From positions 5,135 through 69,134 of the forward strand of contig CAKQNZ010000001.1 of the NCBI GenBank assembly GCA_934255435.1: a stretch of 64,000 nucleotides of DNA, read 5' to 3'. Position 1 is the first letter of the stretch, and each line of letters starts with the position of its first letter. Positions 1-8,814 of this stretch are shown piece after piece. Below the pieces are notes generated by a model that did no database searches, was not told the origin of the DNA, and worked only from the letters and a program-made list of their open reading frames with translations. A program made the translations under genes and the position numbers. The DNA comes from an uncultured Clostridia bacterium (GTDB lineage: Bacteria > Bacillota > Clostridia > Peptostreptococcales > Anaerovoracaceae).

Positions 1-84
1 CCGGCCGTGTCAGGATATGCACCCTGACACGCACACAGTTGCCCGCCTGATAACCCCGCAGCCCCGGTCACGGTATTCCCTTTG

Positions 85-121
85 TATATGTAACAACCCT
101 GCAGGACATATGTTACATATA
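85..121. promoter_or_regulatory. perfect 11-bp dyad upstream of the arsC/spx-like gene
   Basis: Arms TATATGTAACA (85-95) and TGTTACATATA (111-121) are exact inverted repeats separated by 15 bp. The dyad lies just upstream of a likely promoter at 149-178. No T-run follows, so an operator is more likely than a terminator. The binding protein is unknown. Confidence 0.5.
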
Positions 122-148
122 AATCATAATTTTTCGCCGATATGCAAA

Positions 149-178
149 TTTACACGGCGGTTTCCCTCGTGTTATACT
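149..178 (+). promoter_or_regulatory. sigma-A-type promoter of the arsC/spx-like gene
   Basis: TTTACA (149-154) and TATACT (173-178) are separated by 18 bp and lie about 60 bp before the start codon at 240. Read from sequence only. Confidence 0.5.
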
Positions 179-239
179 GTTACCGTCGGCAATCTGTGCC
201 GGATACAATAACAGACCTGATATCAAGGAGGAAAATACG

Positions 240-590
240 ATGCTTTTCATAGAATACCCTAAATGCACCACGTGCAAAAAGGCAAAGAAGTGGCTGGACG
301 ATCACGGTCTCCAGTACACCGGCCGCCACATCAAAGAAGAAAACCCTACAGCTGACGAGCTGAAAACATGGCATGCAAAAAGCGGGCTGCCACTCAAGCG
401 TTTTTTCAACACCAGCGGCGTGCTCTACAAGGAGATGCATATCAAGGACAAACTCCCTGAAATGAGCGAAGAAGAGCAGTTCCAGCTGCTGGCTACAGAC
501 GGCATGCTATTGAAGCGTCCCATCATAGTGACAGAAGACAAAGTCCTGACGGGTTTCAAAGAAAAAGAATGGGAGGAAACACTGCTTTAA
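240..590 (+). CDS. ArsC/Spx-family thioredoxin-fold reductase
   Basis: A 116-residue cytoplasmic protein of the ArsC/Spx/YffB family. The N-terminus carries the redox motif CTTC (YPKCTTCKKAKKWL, about residues 7-20). The mid segment with the LPLKRFFNTSG and MLLKRPIIV stretches is characteristic of the family; the latter contains the RP pair that in arsenate reductases lies near the anion site. Length matches the family (110-130). Family members reduce arsenate with glutathione or glutaredoxin, or act as Spx-type regulators that bind RNA polymerase; the sequence does not decide which. The start is supported by AAGGAGG seven bases upstream. The gene stands alone; an inverted-repeat array follows it. 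Confidence 0.85.
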   Translation: MLFIEYPKCTTCKKAKKWLDDHGLQYTGRHIKEENPTADELKTWHAKSGLPLKRFFNTSGVLYKEMHIKDKLPEMSEEEQFQLLATDGMLLKRPIIVTEDKVLTGFKEKEWEETLL

Positions 591-672
591 CGCAGCCCTC
601 CATCATGTGCAGGCAGCTCACGGACGTTAAAGGAGCTACCTGATACGTTCCACGATCTCACTGCCCGTCAAT

Positions 673-980
673 GGTAGAGAAATCGTGGTCTTTTTTTGAA
701 AAATCTACCCTCGCAGTAAACAGCCCGTCAACAAAGCCGCTGCCGCCGTGACAATGGTAGAGTTTCTGATGATTTTTTTATGATTATCTACCATTGCAGT
801 TCATATCGTCATCATACCTGCTGCGCACCTGCCATCCGCCGGCCTGCATACCGCCCGGATGGTAGGTTTTCGATAAAAATCTGTTCAAAACTCTACCATC
901 AGCATCGTCGCATCATGGATACCCACGGCACATCAGATGCTACAGTAGGTTTTTCAAAAATAAACAGCAAAAATCCTACC
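673..980. repeat. array of four 37-bp inverted-end elements (GGTAG/CTACC type)
   Basis: Four elements, each exactly 37 bp: 673-709, 756-792, 861-897, 944-980. Each begins with GGTAG (AGTAG in the last) and ends with CTACC, arms being inverted repeats; interiors differ and are A/T rich. Starts are 83, 105 and 83 bp apart, so any two neighbouring steps sum to 188 = 2 x 94. The left flank is usually AT and the right flank usually AT. The array fills the gap between two convergent genes. Same geometry as the 94-bp arrays at 16.7, 31.5, 46.7, 57.0 and 61.0 kb. Confidence 0.85.
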
Positions 981-1056
981 ATCACGATCCCGGCCGACAA
1001 CAGACCAGCCTTGTGTGCATCACGATCCCGGCTGGCAACAGACCAGGCTTGCGTGC
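981..1056. repeat. two 38-bp direct repeats
   Basis: Two near-identical copies beginning ATCACGATCCCGGC at 981 and 1019, differing at a few positions. They directly follow the last 37-bp element of the array. No coding potential seen. Confidence 0.7.
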
Positions 1057-1160
1057 GTTGCGAACGGTCAAAATGACTGATCAAAAAAAGTGCATCCGCC
1101 GGGCTGCCTCCAGCACCAACTGATACACCGTTAATGTCTTTTCACGGACATCACGATCCG

Positions 1161-1610
1161 CTATCTTGTACAGATATAGTATATGTACGCCGCGTACATG
1201 GCGATCATTATGCCGCCTTCAAATCTCCAGAGCTGTTTCTTTCTCCATGCCATGCAGAGCACTGCCATGCTTATCACAATCAGCACCACGGTATCCACGA
1301 GATTGCTGGAAATAAAGTCCATCGGGCTTATGACGCCTGCAACTCCCAGTACGAACAGTATATTGAATATATTCGATCCGATGACATTGCCGACTGCTAT
1401 ATCGACTTCGTTCTTGCGTGCCGCCACGATGGAAGTCGCAAGTTCCGGCAAGCTGGTGCCGAAAGCCACTATCGTCAGCCCTATCAGCATCGGCGGCACT
1501 CTCAGCATCTTGGCAACAGATGAACTGCCGTCAACAAAAAAATCCGCCCCTTTTATCAGCAGTATGAATCCTACGACAAGGATAAAAAACGATACAAATA
1601 TATTTTCCAT
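1161..1610 (-). CDS. half-size Na+/Ca2+ exchanger (CaCA family)
   Basis: About 150 residues with one complete exchanger alpha repeat: GLTIVAFGTSLPELATS followed by VDIAVGNVIGSNIFNILFVLG, the ion-binding signature of K+-dependent Na+/Ca2+ exchangers of the YrbG type. Predicted helices: about four or five. Family members are about 320 residues and carry two such repeats in inverted topology; only one is present here, and no second repeat is found on either side. The N-terminus (VGFILLIKGADFFVDGSSS) resembles the start of a full protein, while the C-terminus (EGGIMIAMYAAYIYY) resembles the end, as if the middle were lost. The start at 1610 is preferred because GGAG lies six bases upstream; an ATG at 1622 lacks a clear site. 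Could work as a homodimer or be inactive. Confidence 0.75.
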   Translation of the reverse strand: MENIFVSFFILVVGFILLIKGADFFVDGSSSVAKMLRVPPMLIGLTIVAFGTSLPELATSIVAARKNEVDIAVGNVIGSNIFNILFVLGVAGVISPMDFISSNLVDTVVLIVISMAVLCMAWRKKQLWRFEGGIMIAMYAAYIYYICTR

Positions 1611-1667
1611 AATATGCTCCATTCTACTGTCAGCAGGCCATCCATGCGAGCCGCTGCAGTCGTTTTA

Positions 1668-2225
1668 TCACAGTATACCCACGCCTTCCAGCAGTATCTT
1701 CACACCTATTGCAATGAGTATGATACCGCCGAACAGCTCCGCCTTTGATTTATATCTCATTCCGAAGAGGCTGCCGATCTTGACGCCGATGGCCGAACAT
1801 ACGAAGGTCACGGCACCGATGAAAGACACCGCCGGCACTATAGAAACTTTGAGAAATGCAAAAGTCACGCCTACTGCCAGTGCGTCTATGCTGGTAGCCA
1901 CCGCCAGTATGAACATGCTTTTCACATCCATAGCACTGTCCACGTTCTCATCGCCGCCGAAAGATTCCTTGACCATATTGCCACCTATAAGAAGCAGCAG
2001 TATGAATGCTATCCAGTGGTCGTACCTTGTGATGAGATCTGCGAAAAAGCTTCCGAGAAAATATCCCGTCAGTGGCATCAGTGCCTGGAACCCGCCGAAC
2101 CACGCTCCTGCGATACACATATGCTTCCATCTGATTTTACCGAGGGAAAGACCTTTACATATGGACACCGCAAAAGCATCCATGGAAAGTCCCACCGCCA
2201 GTATGAACAATTCAAGAAATCCCAT
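1668..2225 (-). CDS. mntP: manganese efflux pump MntP
   Basis: 185 residues, six predicted membrane helices, typical for MntP (DUF204/YebN). The paired repeats [17 protein letters not shown] near the N-terminus and [16 protein letters not shown] in the second half contain the conserved Asp residues needed for Mn2+ export. Strong ribosome site (AGGAG, nine bases before ATG). It lies 57 bp upstream of the half-size exchanger on the same strand, so both cation transporters may be co-transcribed. I looked for a yybP-ykoY manganese riboswitch upstream and did not find its conserved core. Confidence 0.93.
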   Translation of the reverse strand: MGFLELFILAVGLSMDAFAVSICKGLSLGKIRWKHMCIAGAWFGGFQALMPLTGYFLGSFFADLITRYDHWIAFILLLLIGGNMVKESFGGDENVDSAMDVKSMFILAVATSIDALAVGVTFAFLKVSIVPAVSFIGAVTFVCSAIGVKIGSLFGMRYKSKAELFGGIILIAIGVKILLEGVGIL

Positions 2226-2976
2226 TTTATTCTCCTGTCTCCTCTTTGTTTTCCTGCATACACTTTATGATCTCCAGGCTGCCGACATTCTTTATCACTG
2301 CTTTGCTGAAACATATCGAACACCGCTGCCATCAGGCGTTCTTCGACACATTCCCTCTGCTGTAAAAACAAAAAACTCACAGACAGCGCAAAAATGCTGC
2401 CCATGAGTCTCATCATTTAAAGTAATACCGGGCAGCCTGCTGCCGGCGACCTGTATTCTGCTGATGCATTGCCGGATACCTCTTAGATGCATGACCTTCA
2501 GGTCTGCTGCATATATTTCAGCTGCTGCCATTATGTCGATAGAACTGCATACCTGCGAAAGTTCCTCACCTTTCGCTGTGCGCTGCTTTGAGCCTCCTGT
2601 CCTGTAAAAACGGACCGGCGGCCGATCTTGTCTGCACGGTATGCCGACTACTCCCTCCTGGAAATCCTGTACAGTGTACCATGTTTCAACATCGATTTCA
2701 ATGATAAATCTCAAAGATTTTATTGAATATGCCGGCAAATAAGTTTAAACTGGTTACAGATGTACAAGCCGCAGCGGTGGTTATGCAGCTGCGTATGCAG
2801 CAAGCTGCCGGATCCGGGAGGTCTGATACTCTCAGCATCCTGTCCCGGCAGAGGCTTTGCTGGGATACTGCGAGTTCTGTCTGCGGTCTCATGTATCATA
2901 TGATCACAGGGACTTCATGGCATTATCAGCAGCCCAGACGGATGTACACGAATTCAAATTCATGGAGGTTATAAAA
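2226..2976. other. intergenic region, no convincing gene
   Basis: About 750 bp between mntP and ridA. Open frames exist on the minus strand (the longest 2295-2738) but their composition and lack of ribosome sites do not support them, and no homology is recognised. One minus frame of about 30 codons ends (TAA) right before the mntP start and could be a gene remnant. The divergent promoters of mntP and ridA must lie here. Confidence 0.5.
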
Positions 2977-3348
2977 ATGAAAAAGATCCACACTGACAAA
3001 GCGCCTGCAGCAGTAGGCCCTTATTCACAGGCAATCGAAATAAACGGAATGGTATACACATCAGGTCAGATACCTCTCGACCCGGCAACAGGCGAGATCG
3101 TTGGCACTGATATCGCATCCCAGGCTCAGCAGGTAATGAAAAATCTCATGGAGGTCCTTGCTGCAGCAGGAACAAAGCAGGAAAATACAGTAAAGACAAC
3201 ATGCTTCCTCAGCAGCATGGACGATTTTGCAGCTTTCAATGAAGTATATGCACAGTACTTCACAGAAAAACCTGCAAGATCATGCGTAGCAGTAAAAACT
3301 CTTCCTAAGAACGTGCTCTGCGAAGTAGAGCTTATCGCAACTGTATAG
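2977..3348 (+). CDS. ridA: RidA family reactive intermediate deaminase
   Basis: 123 residues of the RidA/YjgF/UK114 family: APAAVGPYSQAIEINGMVYTSGQIPLDP at the N-terminus and ARSCVAVKTLPKNVLCEVELIA at the C-terminus, with the Arg that binds the substrate carboxylate (PARSCVAV). RidA hydrolyses the 2-aminoacrylate and enamine/imine products released by PLP dehydratases to ammonia and 2-oxoacid. The start ATG at 2977 has GGAGG eight bases upstream. Threonine deaminase follows 27 bp later; that enzyme makes the enamines RidA removes, so the two form a functional operon. Confidence 0.95.
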   Translation: MKKIHTDKAPAAVGPYSQAIEINGMVYTSGQIPLDPATGEIVGTDIASQAQQVMKNLMEVLAAAGTKQENTVKTTCFLSSMDDFAAFNEVYAQYFTEKPARSCVAVKTLPKNVLCEVELIATV

Positions 3349-3375
3349 CTCGAAGCGTTTTTCGGAGAACACAGC

Positions 3376-4596
3376 ATGAAAGAACTTACACTTGAAAAAT
3401 TTGAAGAAGCTGCGGAGCTGGTCAAAAACGTCACGCTGCCTACCAGTCTGGAATACAGCGAAAGCCTCAGCAGCAGGACCGGCGGCAAGATCTATCTCAA
3501 GCCGGAAAATATGCAGTACACAGGCGCATACAAAGTCCGTGGTGCATATTACAAAATCGCAACACTGACCGACGAGCAGCGTGCGAAAGGTCTCATCACT
3601 GCATCGGCAGGCAACCATGCCCAGGGCGTGGCTTATGCTGCAAAGAAATTCGGCTGCAAGGCTACTATAGTCATGCCGACGGTGACGCCTCTCATCAAGG
3701 TAAACCGCACAAAAAGCTACGGAGCTGAGATCGTCCTTCACGGTGACGTGTACGACGACGCCTGCGAAAAGGCACTGGAGCTGGCAGAAGAACACGGCTA
3801 CACGTTCATCCACCCTTTCGATGATCTTGCGGTGGCTACCGGTCAGGGCTCCATTGCAATGGAGATCGTGCAGGAACTGCCTACCGTAGACTATATCATC
3901 GTCCCTATCGGTGGCGGCGGTCTGATAACCGGCATTTCCACACTGGCAAAGATGCTGAACCCGAAGATAAAGGTCATCGGCGTGGAGCCTGCGGCAGCTG
4001 CCAGCATGACAGCCGCCCTTGAAAAGGGCGAGCCTGTGACACTGCCGAGCGCCAACACGATAGCTGACGGAACAGCCGTAAAGAGGGTCGGCGAGACGAT
4101 TTTCCCATACTGTCAGGAAAACATCCATCAGGTACTCACTGTCGAAGACAACGAGCTCATCGGAGCATTCCTTGATATGGTGGAAAATCACAAGCTGATA
4201 GTCGAGAATTCCGGGCTTTGGGCTGTAGCAGCACTGAGGCAGCTTGATCTCAAAGGGAAAAAGGCAGTTGTCATCCTCAGCGGCGGCAACATGGATGTCA
4301 TCACGATGTCCTCTGTGGTACAGCACGGTCTGATCCAGAAAGACAGGATCTTCTCGGTATCCGTCCTGCTTCCGGATAAAGCCGGAGAGCTTGTGAAAGT
4401 CGCAAGCATCATCGCAAAAGAAAAAGGCAACGTCATCAAGCTGGAGCACAACCAGTTCGTCAGCATCAACAGGATCAACGCTGTTGAGCTGCGTGTCACA
4501 ATGGAAGCCTACGGCACAGAACACAAGATGGCGATACTCAGGGCACTGAAAGAAAGCGGATACAAACCTGAACTGGTGGATACGAAACTGTACTGA
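3376..4596 (+). CDS. ilvA: threonine ammonia-lyase (threonine deaminase) with ACT domain
   Basis: 406 residues. PLP fold type II: the Schiff-base Lys lies in TGAYKVRGAYYK (about residues 52-60), SAGNHAQGVAYAA binds the substrate, and GGGGLITG (about 180) holds the PLP phosphate. Residues about 325-403 form an ACT-like regulatory domain, as in the TdcB/YKW type enzymes of clostridia. It converts threonine to 2-oxobutyrate and ammonia (also serine to pyruvate), feeding fermentation or isoleucine synthesis; the neighbourhood has no other ilv genes, which favours a catabolic role. GGAG precedes the start. Terminator hairpin at 4644-4710. Confidence 0.93.
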   Translation: MKELTLEKFEEAAELVKNVTLPTSLEYSESLSSRTGGKIYLKPENMQYTGAYKVRGAYYKIATLTDEQRAKGLITASAGNHAQGVAYAAKKFGCKATIVMPTVTPLIKVNRTKSYGAEIVLHGDVYDDACEKALELAEEHGYTFIHPFDDLAVATGQGSIAMEIVQELPTVDYIIVPIGGGGLITGISTLAKMLNPKIKVIGVEPAAAASMTAALEKGEPVTLPSANTIADGTAVKRVGETIFPYCQENIHQVLTVEDNELIGAFLDMVENHKLIVENSGLWAVAALRQLDLKGKKAVVILSGGNMDVITMSSVVQHGLIQKDRIFSVSVLLPDKAGELVKVASIIAKEKGNVIKLEHNQFVSINRINAVELRVTMEAYGTEHKMAILRALKESGYKPELVDTKLY

Positions 4597-4643
4597 TAAC
4601 ATTCCACGTCAGATACAGACCGCCAGCCTTGTAACAGTAAACC

Positions 4644-4710
4644 AAAAAGAGTCCGGCATGTACGATCGACAGTTGAATGTCTGTTTTGTACATGTGCCGG
4701 ACTCTTTATA
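4644..4710 (+). terminator. terminator after ridA-ilvA
   Basis: Perfect 12-bp stem AAAGAGTCCGGC (4646-4657) with GCCGGACTCTTT (4696-4707), extended by GTAC pairing inside, flanked by A and T runs on both sides. It also lies inside the 3' part of the broken YczE-like reading frame on the other strand. Confidence 0.8.
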
Positions 4711-4941
4711 ATTTTCGTTTCTCTGCCCAGCAGGATAACCTGCAGTATCATAAAAAGGAAACTGAAGATTATCGTCCAGTTTCCCAGTGTCAGCGCCGGT
4801 ATTATAAGAGACAGTGTATAAGGCAGCGCCGATATAGGGGGTATCCCCAGCGAAGCTTTCGCAATGAAGGCTATTCCGAAGGAAACGAACATGAGCCCTG
4901 CAAAAAACACACAGTAACGTCTCGCTATTTCTTTTTTTCAT
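4703..4941 (-). pseudogene. broken YczE/YitT-like membrane protein gene
   Basis: The minus strand encodes about 70 residues starting KKEIARRYCVFFAGLMF, then SFGIAFIAKASLGIPPISAL, typical of the first helices of YczE/DUF6198 membrane proteins (about 200-220 residues). An ATG at 4941-4939 with a good AGGAG site is one base out of frame: a run of seven A after ATG would have to be six to give MKKEIARRY. The frame then runs into the ilvA terminator after two or three helices, so most of the protein is missing. Downstream truncation shows it is a remnant whatever the A-run does. Confidence 0.65.
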
Positions 4942-5241
4942 GATGATTCTCCTGTAGATATGATCATACATTATAATCGTATCACGATTTCATGCATTTG
5001 TTTGCTTGATAATCGCTACTTTTTTGCCTTGTTTTTAAAATTTTGTGGACGACAGAGGCTCCCAGATACAGCAACACTGCCGTCAATCGCCTTGAAAATC
5101 AGTGTTTTCAGACTTTTAACACATCGACTCCTCCATAACCACCAGATATCCGGCTCAGGCTTTGAAAATATGCTATCTCAATGGTATACTTTGAATATAC
5201 TTTATTGTATCTGTTTTCATTGGTCGGAAGAAGGTAACGAT

Positions 5242-6282
5242 ATGATTTCAAACACACTGTTCATCATTTATATGATAATGTGTTTCCTGAGTCTGCAGGC
5301 TATAACGCTGGTTCTGATTATAAGGAAACACAATGTCACCGGCAGCACGAAACTGGTCAGAGCTGCCCGGAATTTTGCCATCGTGTCCCTGCTGCTTGGG
5401 CTGGAATACTACATCTCATATTACCGGGAACTTGTGCTGAACGAATTTGCAGCAGGCCCGCTCATGCGTGGCATCGACTCCATAGTTTTCTATGCTATGG
5501 GCTACACTTGGGTAAAGCTCATAGACGCCATCATCGACTCTCAGGACCACCGTATGGAAAAGCTCCGCAAACTCACCGACCGGATCTTCCCATGTCTTAT
5601 GGTGCTATCAGCAGTGATATATATTTTCCTGCTGGACGAATACTACTCCACTGATGTCCCATGGCAGGAAGTCACGGTCATCATCGGCGAAGGCATGCTG
5701 GGTGTTGCTGTGATGTTCTTTACAGCTGCATTTATCCATATTGGTTACAGAGAAATCACGGACACATTCAGTCGCAGATACATCATCATCGTAAGTATAT
5801 TCGTATGCTTCAATACGCTGTGGAACAATACTGTGGTAGTCCTGGTGTTCATCCACGCTATACATCTTTCCCTGCAGTGTTCGAAACTGTATGCTGTCAC
5901 ATCGCTGATGCTTATCATCACCAATGCTCTTACCATAATGTATATATACAAGAAAGACTTCACGCCGTTTTTCTTCGGAGACAGCCAGTCGCAGTCACGG
6001 CAGCTCACTGAAGAGGAGGCCCTCGACCTGGTCGCACAGGGTCACAAACTTACTGAACGTGAGCGTGACGTCATGATACTGGCATATCAGGGCCTCACAA
6101 ATCCTGTGATCGCAGAAAAGCTGTACATATCGCCCCATACTGTCAAACGCCATATGCACAATATCTTTGAAAAGCTCGACGTTTCCACAAGAATGGAGCT
6201 GGCACATCTGGTACAGTCGCAGATCTCAGGAAAAAGAGGCAACAGCACCGGCAAAGAAAAGACCTCAGCAGCGGATCATTGA
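5242..6282 (+). CDS. LuxR-family regulator with N-terminal membrane domain
   Basis: 346 residues. Residues about 1-240 form seven predicted membrane helices (beginning MISNTLFIIYMIMCFLSLQA). The C-terminus (about 280-335) is a LuxR/GerE helix-turn-helix: LTERERDVMILAYQGLTNPVIAEKL then ISPHTVKRHMHNIFEKLDV. Such proteins couple a membrane sensor directly to DNA binding; the ligand is unknown. The start at 5242 is chosen because GAAGAAGG lies upstream and the first helix begins there; longer frames to 4960 add a non-membrane, poorly supported stretch. A TATACT-like -10 lies near 5190. It stands alone and is followed by a terminator. Confidence 0.85.
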   Translation: MISNTLFIIYMIMCFLSLQAITLVLIIRKHNVTGSTKLVRAARNFAIVSLLLGLEYYISYYRELVLNEFAAGPLMRGIDSIVFYAMGYTWVKLIDAIIDSQDHRMEKLRKLTDRIFPCLMVLSAVIYIFLLDEYYSTDVPWQEVTVIIGEGMLGVAVMFFTAAFIHIGYREITDTFSRRYIIIVSIFVCFNTLWNNTVVVLVFIHAIHLSLQCSKLYAVTSLMLIITNALTIMYIYKKDFTPFFFGDSQSQSRQLTEEEALDLVAQGHKLTERERDVMILAYQGLTNPVIAEKLYISPHTVKRHMHNIFEKLDVSTRMELAHLVQSQISGKRGNSTGKEKTSAADH

Positions 6283-6301
6283 AAACAGAACATCACATAT
6301 C

Positions 6302-6334
6302 ACGGGCAGAAGTCATGATTCCTGCCCGTTTTTT
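6302..6334 (+). terminator. terminator after the membrane LuxR gene
   Basis: CGGGCAG (6303-6309) pairs with CTGCCCG (6322-6328) and is followed by six T. Confidence 0.85.
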
Positions 6335-7163
6335 CATGCATGAGCTCATCGGTTCCGATGCATCTGTACCGCTATTTACCGGTATATCTATTTTCACAGC
6401 GCACTCTCTTATACCGAACAGGGGGCTTCAGAGCTGTATGATACTTTGGTATCATCTCCTGCCAGATGGTATATTTCCGATATTTGCTATGGTATTGTCA
6501 TTCTTTTACGCCTGGGCAAATAGCCGGATCTCTGTACATCTGCTCCCTGCGACACCATTTTATTTCGATCCTGAAAATAATTTTTTTCTATGTCTTTTCA
6601 CAGTCATATACAGCGAGGTATCATCTCTCATCGTTGAAATTTCAATACCATGACCCTATCGGTCCATACCTGTGATACTGTATCTGATACCCTGCTGATA
6701 CGCCTTTTGACCCTTTTGGGTAGTTGTCTGAATTTTCATTTTGTCGTATGATTCAGACATGGAAAACGAAAACGCACACGATGCAGACTCAGATTCCAGC
6801 GCACTCATAAAACATCATTTTATATCAGTAGCGCATACATAAACATGGTGGCAGCTCACAGCCAGGTATATGCTGAAGGATCACCGGCAGTAAGAAGAAC
6901 GGTCCCCAAACAGCAAAACACGGACATACATATCAGAAAGCACAGTCCGGTGAAAACAGAAGCATATACAAAGGATCCTTACAGAGGCTTCAGCATTTAC
7001 ATATATGACCTGAAGCACTGCAGGGCGATGCAGAGATCTTCATATAAGATTTTTCATATATAAAGGTCTCACGCAGCAGCAGTCATCATATACTGCAACA
7101 GGCAGTATAAAACCTATACTTTATATATCTATTGAAAGATAGAATCGGAAACGGAGGCAAATT
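6335..7163. other. long intergenic region with several dyads
   Basis: About 830 bp with no believable gene. It holds ATGATAC-tttg-GTATCAT (6438-6455), TTGAAATTTCAA near 6636, and TGTCTGAAT/ATTCAGACA arms (6725-6733, 6751-6759; 35 bp in all). These may be regulatory for the saccharopine-dehydrogenase-like gene downstream, whose -10 is probably in the TATAAA/TATATA-rich stretch near 7107-7130. Confidence 0.45.
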
Positions 7164-8450
7164 ATGAAATTACTTATCATCGGAGCAGGCGGAGTCGGTA
7201 CATCAGCAGCAAAGATCATCGCAAGACAGGGCAAAGACGCTGACTGGGCGGAAAAAATAGTAGTCGCAGACTACGATAAAGCAAGAGCTGAAAAAGTAGC
7301 AAACGAGATATGCGGCGGCGGCAAATTCGTTCCTGCACATATAAATGCAAGAGACCCTGAGAGCATCAAGGCAGTAGTAAAAGAGCACGGCGTAGATTTC
7401 ACGATGAACGCATGTGACCCTCGAATGAACGAAACTATATTCGACACAGCCCTGGAGCTGGGCATCGGTTACCTCGACTGCGCTATGACACTCAGTACAC
7501 CTGATGCTGACGATCCGTTCGGCAAAGTCAACATCAAGATGGGTGACTACCAGTTCGCTAAATGTGAAGAATGGAAGAAAAACGGAAAGATCGCAGTATG
7601 CGGGTCAGGCGTAGAACCTGGAATGGCTGACGTATTTGCAAAATACGCTGCAAAGCATCTCTTCGACAAGATCGATGAAGTAAATGTAAGAGACGGAGAC
7701 AACTACGGAAATACATCATCAGACTTCGGATTCTCAGTATGGACCACTATCGACGAATGCCTGGCACCGCCTGTAGTATGGGAAAAGACAGAAGAATTCC
7801 CTGAGGGTCACTGGAAGTGCACAGAGCAGTTCTCAGAACCTGAAGTTTTCAACTTCCCTGGCGGCATCGGTGACGTTGAAGTAGTGAATGTAGAACATGA
7901 AGAAGTAAGTCTGGTTCCAAGAGAGATCGACTGCAACAGAGTTACATTCAAATACGGCGTACCTGCTGAATTCAGAAAGAAACTCCTCACTCTTTACGAG
8001 TATGGTCTGGCAGACAAGACTACAAAGATAAAAGTAGGCGATGCAGAGATCACTCCAAGAGACTTCGTATGCAAAGTCATCCCTTCACCTGTAGAATCCA
8101 CACTGACGATGACAGGCAAAGGCTGTGCAGGCACATGGGTAACAGGATGGAAAGACGGCAAGTACAGGTCAGTATATCTCTATCAGATAGCAGACAACCA
8201 GGAGTGCGTTGCAAAATACACTACAAACTCTGTAGTAGCACAGACAGCAGTAGGACCTGTTATCATGATGGAACTCATCGCAAGAGGCATCTGGAATGAA
8301 GCCGGTGCATGGGGACCTGAACACTTTGATCCGGATCCGTTCGTAGAAAGACTTGCTAAATACGAATTCCCTGCAGGTATCAAGGAAATGGATTCCGAAT
8401 ACGCAGACGAACTCAACGAAAAAGCATTCATCGACGCAGTTGGAAAATAA
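7164..8450 (+). CDS. saccharopine dehydrogenase family oxidoreductase
   Basis: 428 residues. The N-terminus has a Rossmann NAD(P) motif, LLIIGAGGVGTSAAKIIAR; the mid segment VCGSGVEPGMADVFAKYAAKH matches the conserved GxxPG region of saccharopine/carboxynorspermidine dehydrogenases. Family enzymes make or break imine-linked amino acids (saccharopine, carboxynorspermidine) or oxidise lysine. The usual carboxynorspermidine signatures are only partly kept, so the substrate is open. Ribosome site GGAGG, six bases before ATG. An APC permease follows 365 bp later, after a terminator, which suggests uptake and oxidation of the same amino acid. Codon use is even and strongly A-rich at third positions compared with neighbours. 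Confidence 0.8.
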   Translation: MKLLIIGAGGVGTSAAKIIARQGKDADWAEKIVVADYDKARAEKVANEICGGGKFVPAHINARDPESIKAVVKEHGVDFTMNACDPRMNETIFDTALELGIGYLDCAMTLSTPDADDPFGKVNIKMGDYQFAKCEEWKKNGKIAVCGSGVEPGMADVFAKYAAKHLFDKIDEVNVRDGDNYGNTSSDFGFSVWTTIDECLAPPVVWEKTEEFPEGHWKCTEQFSEPEVFNFPGGIGDVEVVNVEHEEVSLVPREIDCNRVTFKYGVPAEFRKKLLTLYEYGLADKTTKIKVGDAEITPRDFVCKVIPSPVESTLTMTGKGCAGTWVTGWKDGKYRSVYLYQIADNQECVAKYTTNSVVAQTAVGPVIMMELIARGIWNEAGAWGPEHFDPDPFVERLAKYEFPAGIKEMDSEYADELNEKAFIDAVGK

Positions 8451-8560
8451 GCAGCACAGGTCATGATCTCAGCAGGGAGACCGAAACACAATAGTTACTG
8501 ATTCCTTCTTCTATGATCCTCTCCCTGCATAATCTATAAAGCAAACACTTGCATAGTCAA

Positions 8561-8597
8561 TGCGGAGCCGCATATCATGCAGGCTCCGCAGTTTTTT
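8561..8597 (+). terminator. terminator after the saccharopine-dehydrogenase-like gene
   Basis: GCGGAGCC (8562-8569) pairs with GGCTCCGC (8582-8589), followed by AG and six T. A second possible stem, GCAGGGAGA/TCTCCCTGC at 8472-8528, lies just upstream with a 39-nt loop. Confidence 0.85.
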
Positions 8598-8814
8598 CAC
8601 CGGGTTTTCCGGGCTTCATCTGCCTGCTCCGGGAGAGACATCATATCAGAGCAGCAGACACACACTGGAACTCCCCGGTCAGAAAACTGCAGATACCCTC
8701 TTTGCATAAAACCCCGCAGTACAGCGGCAGATCCCAGACTCATAACACAAAACATCCGGTATTATATGTAAAACAGGTCTCTGCAAAGGTAATAAAGAAA
8801 GGAAGCTGACTGTT

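Noticed and set aside
2226-2480. Possible yybP-ykoY manganese riboswitch upstream of mntP
   Set aside because: The conserved GGGGAGUA-type core and its partner loop are not present.
2295-2738. 147-codon minus-strand frame upstream of mntP
   Set aside because: No ribosome site, no recognisable family, and it overlaps the likely promoter region of ridA.
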